NCBI GenBank assembly: GCA_038277395.1
Contig: CM076196.1
Span: 135,916,730 to 135,980,729 of the forward strand
Direction of reading: 5' to 3'
From: Dryocosmus kuriphilus
Taxonomy: Eukaryota; Arthropoda; Insecta; Hymenoptera; Cynipidae
Length of the DNA stretch: 64,000 nt
Part shown: piece by piece, positions 10,352 to 22,715 of the stretch
Numbering within the stretch: the first letter of the stretch is position 1
Layout: every line of letters begins with the position of its first letter
Translations under genes and position numbers: made by a program
Notes under the pieces: generated by a model
Database searches by the model: none
Seen by the model: the letters and a program-made list of their open reading frames with translations, nothing else
What the model was told of the DNA's origin: nothing

Positions 10352-13300
10352 CTGCTCGGTGGGTTCCTGTCACCATTACGCAGCGCGTCCTCAGGTTCCG
10401 GATAGAGGAACGGCCCCTGAAGTTTGAACAGCTTCTGAGTTTAACTGCGAATACAAGAATAAGCAGTCGCGGACAGCCGAAAGGAACCAGTCGTGGGTGT
10501 GGTGAGCCCACACTGGTAGAAAATAGGTACACGACAGCCATGGTTTGGGAGGACTCACCCTTTCGCGTCCATACGCAATAGGTGGATTCTATCAAGCCGA
10601 GGCGCAGCGTGTATCCACCTAGAAACACTACCCAAACCAAAAATAAAAATCTTGTAAGGGCAAAATCCTGCTGCCCCATTGGACACCACAGCGATGACAC
10701 TGCTCGCAAGGGATGTGTGGAATGATTCGTCTGTAGGGTCAATGTGGTATTGATGACAGTGTGGCGCACTGCCTTGCAGGGAGACGTTAGGATACGAGGT
10801 AGAAACCGTTATGTGCCTGACGACAAGTTGACACGGTCCTTGTCAAAGTCGGAAAGCTCCCATACTTAGACCTAGGGAGATATGGAGGTTATCACTCCTG
10901 GGACGGTGGACTCACCTGCGATCGGAAACAGGATCTTTAACGCGCAGATTTTCTCAAAACTATCATGGCTAACTTCCAAAAACAAACAAATACAATAAAA
11001 TATCTTAAGGTGGGAACTCTGAATGCGCGTAGTTTAAATACGGGCGGATTTAGCGAACCCATTGAGATAGCAAAGGGATACGATACTGACATAATAGCAC
11101 TCCAAGTTTCTTATTAATAAACGAATTTCGCAAGCGGTTATCGATATGCAATTCATTAAAGACAGGTTATCATATATTGTACTAAAGGGTAATTTCTGCA
11201 AACAGGTGCTAATCAACGTGCACTGCCCTACCGAGGACAAAGACGAAGATACTAAAGATCATTTTTACGAAACAATCGAACAAGTTTTTAACAAGTTCTC
11301 GAAGTTTGACGCAAAAATAGTATTGGGAGATTTTAATGCGAAAATTGGAAAAGAACCGATGTATAGGCCTACAATAGGGTCAGAAAGCTTGCATGACGTC
11401 AGCAATGATAATGGGACTAAAATAAAAAACTTTGCAGCTTCAAAGAACCTCGTTGTCAAAAGCACATATTTCAAGCATAAAAATATACATAAGGCCATCT
11501 GCACATCACCGGATGGTATCAATCACAATCAGATTGATCACGTTTTAATTGACAGAAGACGTCATACAAACATTCTCGATGTAAGATCGTACAGGGAAGA
11601 GGATTTAAATTCAGACCACTTTCTCGTGATAGTGAAACTAAGATCTAGACTAGCGTTAAATAAGAAAACTAACCCCCCAGAGCCAACAGTCCGTTTCAAT
11701 ATAGATAAGTTTAAAATACCAACAGAAACATTGAATTATCAAGTAAAGATTTCTAATAGTTTCGATGCTCTTCAAAAACAGAGAGACAAAAGTGATAATT
11801 GTGAGGAGGACCCGGAAACCCTGTGGGGCAATATGAAAGAGGCGATAAAGACAGCCGCGAAGAGTACTATATAGGTTGAAAGAATGTAACCAAAAGCAAA
11901 CCGTGGTTCGACGAAGAGTGCAAACTATGGTTTAAAAAGCGAACAAGGGCCAAAGAAATTAATTTACAAAATAAGTGCGATCAAACACGTAAGAAGTATC
12001 TCGAGATTAGTAAAAGTATAAATAGGTTTTACAGATCCAAGAAAAGGGAGTGGGAAAAGAATGAACTACTAGCAATAGACACGCATAATAAATAAAATAA
12101 CACGCTTGAGATGTACAGGGGAATCAATTTTATACGGAAAGGCTTTCAAAGTAGAACAGAAGCAATGAGGGACGAAAATTGCAACCTAGTAGCTGATGCG
12201 ACAGCGAAACTAAATTTATGGAAAAACTATTTCGATAAGTTATTGAACGTACGCGAAGCCCCCGTTGAAGTTAATCTCGGTGAAATTCTCACTGCTGATC
12301 CACTAGTTGATGAGCCTAATGATAAAGAAATAGAAGTGGCCATAAAGAAGTTGAAAAATAACAAAGCCGCGGGCACTGACGACCTACCGTCAGAACTGAT
12401 AAAAAATGGGGGCCCTCGCCTCACAAGGCAAATTTGTAAATTAATACGCGCAATCTGGAAAATAGAACGCATACCAGAGGAATGGAATACCTCTATTATT
12501 ATACCCATTTTAAAAAAGGCGATAAAACGAACTGTGACAATAATCGGGGAATTTCACTTGTGCCTTCGTGCTATAAGATCCTATCCAATGTAATCGTAAG
12601 TAGACTAACCCCTTTTGCTGAGGAAATCATTGCGGATTACCAGTGTGGATTCCGCCGAAACCGGCTTACAAGCGATCAAATGTTTACAATTAGAAAACCG
12701 TTACATAGAAAAGAAATGAGAATTTAGTGAAGCTATTTATTGACTTCAAAAAAGCTTACGACTCTATTATACGCGCACGTAGGGGTAGAATACGCGTAAA
12801 CTGAAGTTTATCTGAACATTTTTTGATCCGCGATGGTTATTTAGTTTTGGAATGGCCGAAAATATGAAATTTGAAAGAATTAATGAGTTTAAATACCTCG
12901 GGACTATTATAATTAGCGACAATAACATTAAAACGAAAATCAGCAGGCGGGTGCACGCTGGCAATGGGTGCTACTATGCAACAAATACATTACTAAAATC
13001 GCGATCGCTATCTAGAAACATCAAAGTAAGAATTTACAAAACGATAATAATGCCGTTCCTCATGTACGGGTGCGAAACATGGGCGCTGACGAAAGGAGAG
13101 GAGAACAGTTTTAGAGTATTCGAAAATAAAGTACTTAGAAAAATCTATGGGGCAGAAAGGGACGAAGAGACTGGTGAATGGAGAAAACTGCATAATGATG
13201 AGCTGCATGCTCTCTACGGGTCAGTAAATATTAATAGAGTAATGAAAGCGCGCAAATTAAGCTGGGCGGGACATGTAGCAAGAATGGGCAACGAGAGAAC

Positions 13301-13511
13301 AGTGGCGCTAGTTTTAAGAGGGAAACCAATTAGTATGGGACCTCTAGGCAAACCGAGAAACAGATGGGAGAACAACGTAAGGGACGATCAAAGAGTTAGG
13401 ACATGATTATCTGAACTGGATAGAGGCTGCACAGGATAGAGATGCGTGGCCGTTCTGGGTAGCTGAGGCAATGAACTTCCGAGTTCGCAAAGCTACACTA
13501 TAATAATAATA
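10352..13511 (+). mobile_element. APE-type non-LTR retrotransposon (LINE), RTE-like, about 3.16 kb
   Basis: A perfect 12-bp direct repeat, ATTTCAGGAAAT, flanks the element (10340-10351 and 13512-13523). The 3' end is a short (TAA)n tail. The 5' untranslated region (10352-10964) is GC-richer than its surroundings. One open frame began at ATG 10965 with an APE-type endonuclease followed by a reverse transcriptase. Single-frame layout, size and short tandem-repeat tail suggest the RTE group; the exact clade is uncertain. Confidence 0.88.
10965..13500 (+). pseudogene. Endonuclease-reverse transcriptase of the LINE, inactivated
   Basis: From ATG 10965 the frame reads KVGTLNARSLNTGG, the N-terminal endonuclease motif, and stops near 11116. 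Endonuclease continues at 11146-11874 with GDFNAKIG, QIDHVLIDRR and SDHFLV, the metal-binding and catalytic motifs. Reverse transcriptase begins near 12330 (KAAGTDDLPSELIKNGG) and continues in another frame (NNRGISLVPSCYKILSNVI, YQCGFRRNR). After LFIDFKKAYDS (about 12760) the sequence jumps to the post-palm region (FKYLGTII at about 12880), so the YADD palm segment is deleted. The C-terminal part (CETWALTKGEEN, LSWAGHVARMGNERT) ends in another frame with EAAQDRDAWPFW. It has several stops and frameshifts and is inactive. Confidence 0.9.
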
Positions 13512-14542
13512 ATTTCAGGAAATAAGTTTTTTACGTTTGGAGGTGGTATATATTGCCTCCGTGGGAACCTATAACTTGCCGTTAACCAACAAATTTGAGG
13601 AAAATTCATGTTTTTACACCAAATAGATGCTTTTTTGGGGGTGTCTCCAAAAATCAAAAAAAATTTTTTTCGTTTGACTTTGAGCAATCCTAGTATACGT
13701 AATTGAACCGCCGCATGCAATAAGGGGGTATACAATTTTTCTGCATCATTTGCTTGGCCCCTAGCCGATTTTTTTGAAAAATAAAAATTTTTATTTTTTA
13801 AACATATATTCTTATATGTACAAAATTTTATTGCACATCTTTTTTTCCTTTTGTGAAAAGTTGTCACTTTTGTTGTTTCAAAAATAAAGGCAAAAAAGCA
13901 CGTTTTTTGAGAAACGACGATTTTTCAATGTTTTTTTCACTTCAACTCGCTCTAAATCCGAGAGTTTGCGGTTTTTTGACTTCAAAATTTCAGGAGCAAC
14001 TTATTAGATTATTATGAAAGTGCTAGCAAAATCAAAATTAACATTTATTTGTATTAAAAAAAGTTAATAATTTTTTCTCACCAGTTTTATAAACATCGTT
14101 TGAATATTTTCAATCGTAAAGTCTATCTACGTAACTTTCAGCTAGAATAAACTTCTAGCAGATGAAATGTTCATTAGGGTCCACGTAAGTTTTCTGAAAA
14201 ATTTTACTTCAATTGGTCCAGCTACTGAAAAACTATGATGCTTTAATTCTTTCGCTCGGCGCCGCGAATGTAGGACTCAACGACGTCTCTGAGAAAGGCA
14301 AGCCGCAGTGCTCTTTCCTGAAGGTCTGCACGTAAAAACTTATATTTTTCATCTTAAGTTTCTTAAATGAAGTAACTGTTAATTAAAATAATTACAAAGA
14401 TGAGAGTTTCATGCATGTAAATACCCAAGGAAATACTCTTAATAAATATATTAATTTATTATAACGATATATTGCGTCGAATAACCGAACGAGTCACATA
14501 TCACAGTAAGAATGAATTTTTCTACTTAATAATAATTAAATT

Positions 14543-14922
14543 CTAATCTTCATTGGAAGTAACTTCGTCAGATGAATAGTGAATAACTTGACTTATATCT
14601 TTTAGCAACAGTTTTTTTAATATTTATTTTTTCAAAATACTCATTATAAAACGCCCTTCCTTCTTTGCTCAGGTAAACCATTAAACTTTTAATGTCTTTA
14701 ATTTTTGCGGAAGTAATGCCAACTCGTGGGGTAGTATAGGTTTTGCAAATCTCCAAGTTTAAGCTTCGGACGAACGTGATAAGTAGAAGGGTTTTCTCCT
14801 AAGTAGTTATTAAAAACATCTATTTGTCTGGTTGCATAAATTATTATTAGTTTCATAATAAATTTTTGCAGAAAATTCTGCAAAATATAAGCTTTTACGT
14901 GCAGACCTTCAGTAAAGAGCAC
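14543..14922 (-). pseudogene. C-terminal remnant of an unrecognised transposon protein
   Basis: Minus-strand frames in the foldback centre read FLQKFIMKLIIIYATRQID, then VRPKLKLGDLQNLY, a one-base frame change, then TPRVGITSAKIKDIKSLMVY. After a second frame change near 14600 they end in an acidic tail, SSDEVTSNED, with TAG at 14543-14545. Lys-rich body and acidic C-terminus suggest the end of an element-encoded nuclear protein. I do not recognise the family. At least two frameshifts separate the pieces. Confidence 0.45.
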
Positions 14923-15103
14923 TGGGGCCCGCCTTTCTCAGAGATGTCGCGTCGCTGAGTCCTACACTCACGGCGCCGAGCGAAAGAATTAAAGCACCAT
15001 AGTTTTTCCGAAGCTGAACCAATTGAAGTAAAATTTTTCAGAAAACTTATGTGGACCCTAATGAACATTTCATCCGCTAGAAGTTTATTCTAGCTGAAAT
15101 TTA

Positions 15104-16293
15104 CGAGGTCGGTCCAATAAGTACTTAGCCTACAAATATAAACGAAAATTTTGGAAAAGTGGCGATTTATTTCTCAACGTAGTCTCCTTTTGGCTCGATA
15201 AACTTGACCCAGCGATGCTCCAACTTCTTTAACCCGTCTGAAAAATACGTTTTCTGGAGGTCTGCAAAGTAGGCCTCCGTGGCAGCGATAACCTCCTCAT
15301 TCGACTTAAATTTTTGCCCGGCGAGTGACTTTTTCAAGTTTGGAAACAAAAAGAAGTCGCACGGGGCCAAATCTGGAGAATACGGTGGATGGGGCAGCAG
15401 TTCGTAGCCTAATTCGACCAATTTGGCCGTGGCGATGGCGGAGGTGTGAGCCGGTGCGTTGTCATGGTGGAAGAGCACTTTTTTCTTCGCCAAATAGGGC
15501 CGTTTTTTCTGCAATTCGGCATCGAATCGGCCCAATAATTCGGCATAGTAGAGCCCTGTGATCGTGTTTTGCCCTTCTCCAGGTAGTCGATGTAGGTCAC
15601 ACCTTGTGAATCCCAGAAAATGGTGGCCATCACCTTTCCGGCCGATGGGACCGTCTTTGCTTTCTTCGGAGCAGATTCGCCTGGAGAAATCCACTGTTTC
15701 GACTGCTGCTTGGTCTCTGGTGTATACCAGTGAATCCATGTTTCGTCGTCGGTCACGAAACGACGCAGAAACTCCTTCGGATTACGCTTAAACAGCGTCA
15801 AACACTGCTCTAAAATGGTCTCACGGTTGCGCTTGTTTTCCGGAGTCAGCAAACGCGGCACCCATCGCGCCGACAGCTTTCTCATGCCCAAAATTCCATG
15901 CAGGATATGACCCACGCGGTCTTTGAGATGCCTATTGCCTATTGTCTCAGCTATCTCGTGCGACCACGTTGAAACTCGTTAAACCAATTTTTGACGGTCG
16001 CTATCGAAGGAGAAGAGTCACCGTACACAGCATCCAAGCGCTCTTTGATTTCGCTGCGCGATTTCCCTTCCAAAAACAAGAATCGAATCACCGACCGATA
16101 TTGCTCTTTTTCCATTTTTCTAAAATCCGCGGACACGATAGCTTCCACACGCGGTCAAAACAAAACTACGAGTCCGATTCGGCTGAAATTTGGATAGTAG
16201 CCGTCTACGACAGTGTACTACACGATAGTAAATGTCTCTTGCTATAGCAGCGCCATCGGACGGTGAGGCTAAGTACTTACTGGACCGCCCTCG
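15104..16293 (-). mobile_element. mariner transposon (1190 bp) with complete ends
   Basis: The terminal inverted repeats start CGAGGTCGGTCCAATAAG (left) and CGAGGGCGGTCCAGTAAG (complement of right), with two mismatches in 28 positions. TA flanks both ends (15102-15103 and 16294-16295). It is inserted in the right arm of the foldback: the uninterrupted left arm shows the empty site. The transposase is on the minus strand. Confidence 0.95.
15167..16148 (-). pseudogene. mariner transposase, inactivated
   Basis: The cut-and-paste transposase reads from 16148. The N-terminal helix-turn-helix domain (FRKMEKEQYRSVIRFLFLEG and on to VKNWFNEFQRG) is followed by a stop and a deletion of roughly 40 residues in the linker. 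It resumes at about 15915 with DRVGHILHGILGMRKLSARW. The catalytic domain keeps all three acidic residues of the DD34D triad: FVTDDETWIH, HHDNAPAHTS and PDLAPCDFFLF, with 34 residues between the last two Asp. A frame change near 15580 splits the catalytic domain. The C-terminus ends at 15167 with WVKFIEPKGDYVEK. It is inactive but recent, since its ends are nearly identical. Confidence 0.93.
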
Positions 16294-16725
16294 TAAGTAG
16301 ATAGACTTTGCGATTGAAAATATTCAAACGATGTTTATAAAACTGTTCAGAAAAAAATTATTAACTTTTTTTAATACAAATAAATGTTAATTTTGATTTC
16401 GCTACCACTTTCATAATAGTTTAATAAATTGCTCCTGAAATTTTGAAGTGAAAAAACCGAAAACTCTTGGACTTAGAGCGAGTTGAAGTGAATAAACATT
16501 GAAAATCGTCGTTCTCAAAAAACGTGCTTTTTGCATTTATTTTGGAAACGACAAAAGTGACAACTTTTCACAAGAGGAAAAAAGATGCGCAATAAAATTT
16601 TCGATAAGGATATATGTTTCAAAAATAAAAATTTAAATTTTTCAAAAATATCAGTCAGGGGCCAAGCGAATGGTGCAGAAAAATTGTATACCCCCTTATT
16701 GCATGCGGCGATTCAATTCTATGCA

Positions 16726-19700
16726 TTACTTATGAATTGCGAGCGGGTAGGCTTCAGCTCCAAGCCCTCCCTGGCTACGCCGCTGTGTCGAACTTAAATG
16801 TTATTATAGAAAAAATCATGTTTGTTTTTAGAATGAAAATTGTCTAAAAAAGACTAGAAAACTGACTAGGAATTATTCTCTTAAGCTTATGAACCAACGA
16901 GGTTGCTGTCAATTCGAATTTTTAACATATTTTTTAATTAGATATTTTAAAAATTAAGTTCAGTCTGTTGGATATAAATGATATTAAATTCAATAATAAA
17001 ACATCGAATACCATTTAAACTCTATAATATGTAGTTTTATTATAATATATACAAAAAATCACATTAAATAGCGATAAAAATTCGGCTCCTTTCAAAGATT
17101 CGCTTTTCAGATTACAAGTGCAACTGCGACACTTAGGCGTCGAGGAACATAATGACATTCATAATAACAATTGTGTTATCACAATTATTTACACAGTCAA
17201 TTGAAAGTTGCCTTGCTTCTCCTTCAAATCAAAGAAGAAACTTCGTATAGGTGTGTTCATAAATGTCATGACGAAGAGAAACATGTGTCTGATAAAAAAA
17301 ATGAAAGTACAATTTTTACTTTACTCGTATGTAATCTGTAAATTTAGAAAATTCTCGAGAACTGTGAGGTTCCTTTTTAACGATTCAGCAGCAATTTCAA
17401 GAAAAAAATAAAGCACATTTTTCCTGAAGATGTTCTATAGTGACATATGTATCGCTGTGGAAGTTGCATAATACATACCAGCTACATATCTATACGAGAA
17501 CTGATTGAAATGCATTTTAACTCAAAACAATGAGAATAAAATGTTTTTAAAATCGCTTTGTAATATCTTGAGTCTGAAGTTTAAAACTTTCATCTGAATC
17601 ATTTAAGTTATTAAATTTAACTTTTAAATTATCTCATTTCCACTTTTTTACTGTTCGCACAGTTCTCGCTAGACGTACATGACTTTTATTTAAATTAATA
17701 CTGTATGAACTGTTATTTAAAAGCAGAAACTCAGACAAATATTTATCATACTTGATACCTTTTCCCAATGATCTGTTTCTTAAATCTGCATTTCTTATTT
17801 AAGGCAGCAGCAGTCTTAATATGTATATTATATGATACAAAAATAGGCTTTACTTATAAATTACGTACGTTTAAGAAATCTTCAGAAATTCTCCTCGAGT
17901 TATCATCATGTATTTGAATTATGTACAACCTTAATACTATTTTCTTTTCTTTTTTTTTCATTGGCGCAGTATAACGACACGTGACAGTGCTTTATAGTTA
18001 AACTTTCGATAACTAAGAACGTGCTTCATGACACACAAAATATTTTCTGATTCTGACTTTAAATCAATACATATTAAATACATATTTTTTTACTGACTTG
18101 ACTTTGATATTACAAATACTTAAAAATTGCTCCCAAAGATTTCTACAAAGTATGTATTTGTAAAATAAACAATGAAAGAATACATATTTAGATAATTTCT
18201 AGAATGCATCTTTAAAAAATATTTTAGAAATCACAAAACAATCCATTATTTTTGGAATTATTTTTTCATTCATTATACTTTTTCCCCCAAACTTTTTGTG
18301 ATACATATTAAATACATATTTTTTTATGATTTGATCAATCATCATGTTAATTTAAAAAGAATGCTGAATCTAAATGCAACATTGCCGGTACTTCAGCAAC
18401 AGGGTAGGCCGAAAAATCAAAAGTTTTGAAACCCAAAATGTACTAGTGTGGAAAAGTTGCCTTTTGGGAAGAAAAATCAAGCCAAAAAATCTTAAAATTG
18501 ATAAACATTTGACCCTTGCGCAAATGCACATCGATCAAATTTTCAAATTTTTGACCAACTTTTTATTAATACAATTTAAAATAAAAAATTAAAAAAAAAC
18601 ATTTGTGTTTATTTTGAATTATGCGAGGTTTTAACAACTCGTGAAGTCAGGTGTACACATTTACTGAAATCACTGGCTGGAAGACAATTTCTTTGAAATT
18701 AAAAATAAAAAAAATTATTTGTGTTTATTTTGAATTTTGCGAGGTGTTAACAAGTCGTGAATTCTGGTGTATAAATTTACTGAAGTCACTGTCGGGAATT
18801 CACTTCAAGTCAGTGTACACTTCATCGGTCGATTTTCCAAACCCTCGGAATTTTGCTTTTTTTAGCGATTCTCACAGCTTGCAGATTATGAAATTTTGAT
18901 TATTTTATAATAAAAATATAACGGAACGTTCCTTTGATCCAAGCTGAAGAAATTTTAAGGACTACACATTTAATTTAAAAAAAAATTTAATTGACAAAAT
19001 CCGAAAAGAGTATTTTTTGTACTTTTTCAAAAAATTTCAACTTCGATGCCCGAGGGTAAAATATTAGCTGATTTGAAATTTTTTGCCTCGATGTGTGTCC
19101 CTAAATAACACAACTTTTCCAACCTGTTACGTTTCGAGTTTTAAAATTTTTTGGTTTTTTTCATTATAAAGGTTTTCTAATAGAAACCTTTTTGGAGAAT
19201 ATTTTCTCTGCAAAAATTGAAAACAATTTACAAAGCTATTTCAGTCAAATTTCAATTTAAGAAAGAAAAACAAAATTTGATCAAACTGAAATTTGACACC
19301 TTGTGTTGAAAGGATTTGTTTGAAATCTCGCTTTCTGATACAGTAATAAAAAAACGTTTTTAAAAATTTTATTTCAAATTTTCCTTTCTTCTCTTCAGCA
19401 TATATATTTGTTGAAAATATTACTTTCTATTATATTTTTTAAATTGAAAGTTCGATTTCCAATCGCTACCAAAAGACAAGTTTCAAAAACCTGTGAAATT
19501 ATAGCTTCATAATTCTTGGACAATTAATTCACTTAGAATTGACCAACTTTTTTTTAGATAAAGCTTTTTTTACCCACATTCAGAAACTCAGTATCTCGCA
19601 AAAAAGTTTCTATTTTTTATCGTCATCTGCAGCAATCCTGTTCCAATTTTAGGTTAGTGTTGCTTAAAAATAGTTAATTTCCACATCTATTTCCTCGAAA

Positions 19701-21417
19701 CCGTAAAACTTTTTTCTAATAAACCTTTTATGGCCTCAATTCAAGAGCACTTTAGCTCTGAAGTGGGCAATTGTTTTATACTTTTTATCTTTAAATGGTG
19801 ATTTAGATATAGCAGAATGTTTTTTCGCTCTCCTGCAAAATACCGATTTTGTTGATTACCTAATTCTGCACTTGCACCTTTCAAATTAAGAAATAATTAA
19901 AATTTGGTTTAATTTTTTAGTAACTCTAATATCTAGAAACTTTATAGCCCAAGATAAAATGGACAAAAATTGTCATATTTTTGTTGCCTAGATTTTAAAA
20001 ATGATTTCGATATTACATTTAATTAAAATAAACTGCCTAACCAAAATGTCGATTAGCAATGAATCTTTCCATCACGTTTTATAAAAACCAATCAGAAAAT
20101 AATAATCACCTCCATAGACAGTCTTGGAAATAAATTTAACCAACAGTTGTTGAAATCAGCTATATTCTAAAACAGATCTTTTCATTATGATTCCTTGATC
20201 AGTGAAATGTAAATGCTAATAAGCAATACACTTGCCTTCAAAAATAAAGGGGATAACAATCTCACAAGACACAAAATATAAAGAAAGGACTTGAAATAAA
20301 ATAAATGTTTGAATAACACCATTTACAACTCTATATCAATTGAAAATGGTAGAAAAGTACTCGGCCACGTTTGTGAAATTTAAAATTGCCGTCACCATTC
20401 ATGCTTCACTTCTTCAAGGAAATCAACAAACTCTTTTATAAACTTGTTAGTTAGCACCAGTTGGATTTGATACGAGGACGTGAATACCCAAGTTTTTTTT
20501 TTCTACAGCTGAATAAACATAAATCTGTTGAAAGCAAATTAGTGATTGCTTTAGAGGCTTGGCTTCCTGTCTTCCTTTTATATATGATGGAAACAACATT
20601 AATTCATGAAATCAATTCTCCACAGCAATTTCGACTTTTCAAGTACTTCATGAAATCAATTCCTTAATCATTTTAAAAGGATAAAAATTCTTAAAATAAT
20701 TTAAATACCCACAGAAATGCTTAAGAGTGCTAGAGAAAAAAACTCAGAAAAATTATTTTTGCAAGTTTAGTAGAAAATGGACAAGTAATGTTTATCACAA
20801 TAAATTAATAAATGTATGTATTATTCTGTGTTTGCTCACAAGTGAATTGTGCGTAAATTTAATAGTGTGATATTAGCAAATCAGTATTTCACGTTAAAAA
20901 TATTACGTTAATCTCGTTTCATGTGTGCATTTTATAACGACATAAATTCTAAAATTTCCTTCGATATTATAGATATCTATAATTCGGTATGTAATTCTAT
21001 AAGTCAATGGATGATATCATAAAGCTATACAAATTTCAAGACCTGCAGAGCAATAGACATGATATGTTGATTAGAGTACCTTTTTAAGTAGTCCGTTCTA
21101 TTTGATCACCAAGATCGATAAAATGCATTACCTATTGCAACTGGTAACCACTTTATCGCTGTAATTCGTTTTCGTACTTATCTTAAATATCACGTAAAAA
21201 GCGGTTTTCGATTTTTAGAAACAAAATTTGCTCTTATCAGTCGCTTCAGTTTCTTCACGGCAAAATGAAACGGTTTCGTCATTTTGTGTATTATTTTGAT
21301 AGTTCCACTTATTCTATCCGAGACGATTTGGTTGGTGTTAACTTCGAATATGATGTAACGTGGAACTGTTAAACAAGAGAAGTATGTTTATAGACTTAAA
21401 AAAGTTTTCCGCTATTC
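16726..21417. other. AT-rich intergenic DNA, no gene recognised
   Basis: This long AT-rich stretch is rich in short homopolymers. Apart from a 116-bp tandem duplication near 18.6-18.8 kb, I see no coding region, RNA gene or transposon end that I can support. The open frames inside it are short and low in complexity. Confidence 0.6.
18590..18810 (+). repeat. Two-copy tandem duplication, period 116 bp
   Basis: GTGTTTATTTTGAATT occurs at 18605 and 18721, and the following blocks (GCGAGGTTTTAACAACTCGTG / GCGAGGTGTTAACAAGTCGTG, then ATTTACTGAAATCACT / ATTTACTGAAGTCACT) keep the same spacing. The copies have diverged by point changes. Confidence 0.75.
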
Positions 21418-21491
21418 TTATGGCTTGATTCGTGTGGTCTCGCCCGCTTCGTCCATGTAGCCTGGTGCTACTCCACTGTCAGGCTTCGCAT
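21418..21491 (-). CDS. Candidate isolated terminal exon of an unknown gene
   Basis: On the minus strand, TTTCTTTCAACAG is a good acceptor and the next 74 bases are GC-rich in AT-rich surroundings. Completing a split codon with the first two bases (AT), the frame reads AKPDSGVAPGYMDEAGETTR followed by IKP and a TAA stop (21418-21420). The acidic, Gly-rich, hydrophilic tail looks like a real protein C-terminus. I cannot name the protein, and no upstream exon was identified within the window, so this may be the last exon of a gene with a long intron or an exon remnant. Confidence 0.4.
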
Positions 21492-22387
21492 CTGTTGAAA
21501 GAAAAAATTGTATTAAGGCGAGACGGTAACTTACCCAAAATTATTTATGCGAAAATACTTCCAAAATATTAAATAAATCGATTTTTTTTTAATTCTCTGA
21601 AGTAAAACAAAATCTTTGGGGGATAACACTTGAAAATAAAAAATATATAAATTTTTTCTTTTTTTGCATGAACAAAATCTTGGATTATCTATTTCAGAAA
21701 ATGTTCGATGATTAAAATTGGAGTTATCTCCCATGCGGCCATGCGGAAAATAATGGTGAATATATTATGAGTGAAAAAATTTTGATCTATTTCTTTGTTT
21801 AAAAGAATTCTTGCACAAATCACAACAAAAAATAATGTACAAAAATCGATATTTTAGTTCCTTGATTGGGCGTTACTGATCGCTACTGGTACTTTCTTGA
21901 TCAGCGAATCGATCGTTAGGGATACATATATATATATAAATTTCTTCCATGAGGAAATTATTAATTTCACAGTAAATCGTTAAACACTTCTTTCAATCTA
22001 TTTTAAAGACTGGTTTGAAAAAATGATAGGAAAAAGTTTAAATGCACTATGTAACTGCAAAAACCGTAACGTCAGTAAGCCAGATGCAATACTAAGGGAT
22101 AATGCTTTTAATTTTTATACAGTAACAGTTTAGGGACAATATGTTTACATTTTCGCCAATAAATAATATTTATAATTCTTTGCATTTTAGAATTATAAAT
22201 GTACTTAAAAATTCGAAGAAATTTGTAGCAGCACGATGTTAAAAAAATATAATAAGATAATTGAACAACTCAAATAGAACAACACGTATAGTCCAAGAGC
22301 CCGGTCGGTTTTTATACCTTGAAACGCTGCAGGATTCTAATGTGTTTTAATCGATTCGTCATGAAGTCATATGTCCCTAAAATGACC

Positions 22388-22715
22388 ACGGTGCCAGTGA
22401 AAATCCTGCCGAAAGCATTTTATATTAACTTATTATTGGACGCATTTTCTTTAAAATGTACCTTTTTGTCCTGGACACATGAAAAAAGCACTAATGTGTA
22501 CTTTTAAATGTATACAATTAGAAAAAGTCACGGTGCCGGGTCCCATTCTGCCGCAACCCTCGGCACCGTGGCGATAAAGGGGGTAGTAAAACGTAGTTAA
22601 CTACCTTTTACCTCCTGGACAAAAATACCTTGAACAAAAATTGTAGATCGGGACCTGGGGAATTCAAAAAACCAACGGTGCCAACTGTCAGGTTGCCGAA
22701 AACCCCTGGCACCGC
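22388..22715 (+). repeat. Hairpin modules, period 142-145 bp
   Basis: CGGTGCC recurs at 22389, 22531 and 22676. In each unit TGCCG follows after a constant gap of about 11-12 bases. In units 2 and 3 the complement GGCACCG closes a stem: 22529-22538 pairs with 22561-22570 (10 bp, 22-nt loop), and 22676-22683 pairs with 22707-22714 (8 bp, 23-nt loop). The first unit has lost its 3' stem half. The whole set is mirrored in the right arm of the foldback. Confidence 0.75.

Larger units (their letters stand above)
13697..16725. mobile_element. Foldback element with 653-bp arms, right arm split by mariner
   Basis: The left arm at about 13697-14349 is the inverted complement of 14881-15103 plus 16296-16725 (both sum to about 653 bp). 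Shared landmarks include GCATGCAATAAGGGGGTATA, ACGTGCAGACCTTCAG-like and GGCGCCG blocks. The centre (about 14350-14880) holds a coding remnant on the minus strand. The outermost right sequence (16726-16795, with a CAGCGGCGTAGCC complement) has no partner on the left, so the left end may be truncated. Superfamily not assigned. Confidence 0.85.

Noticed and set aside
15325..16247. Plus-strand frames across the mariner
   Set aside because: Shadows of the minus-strand transposase.
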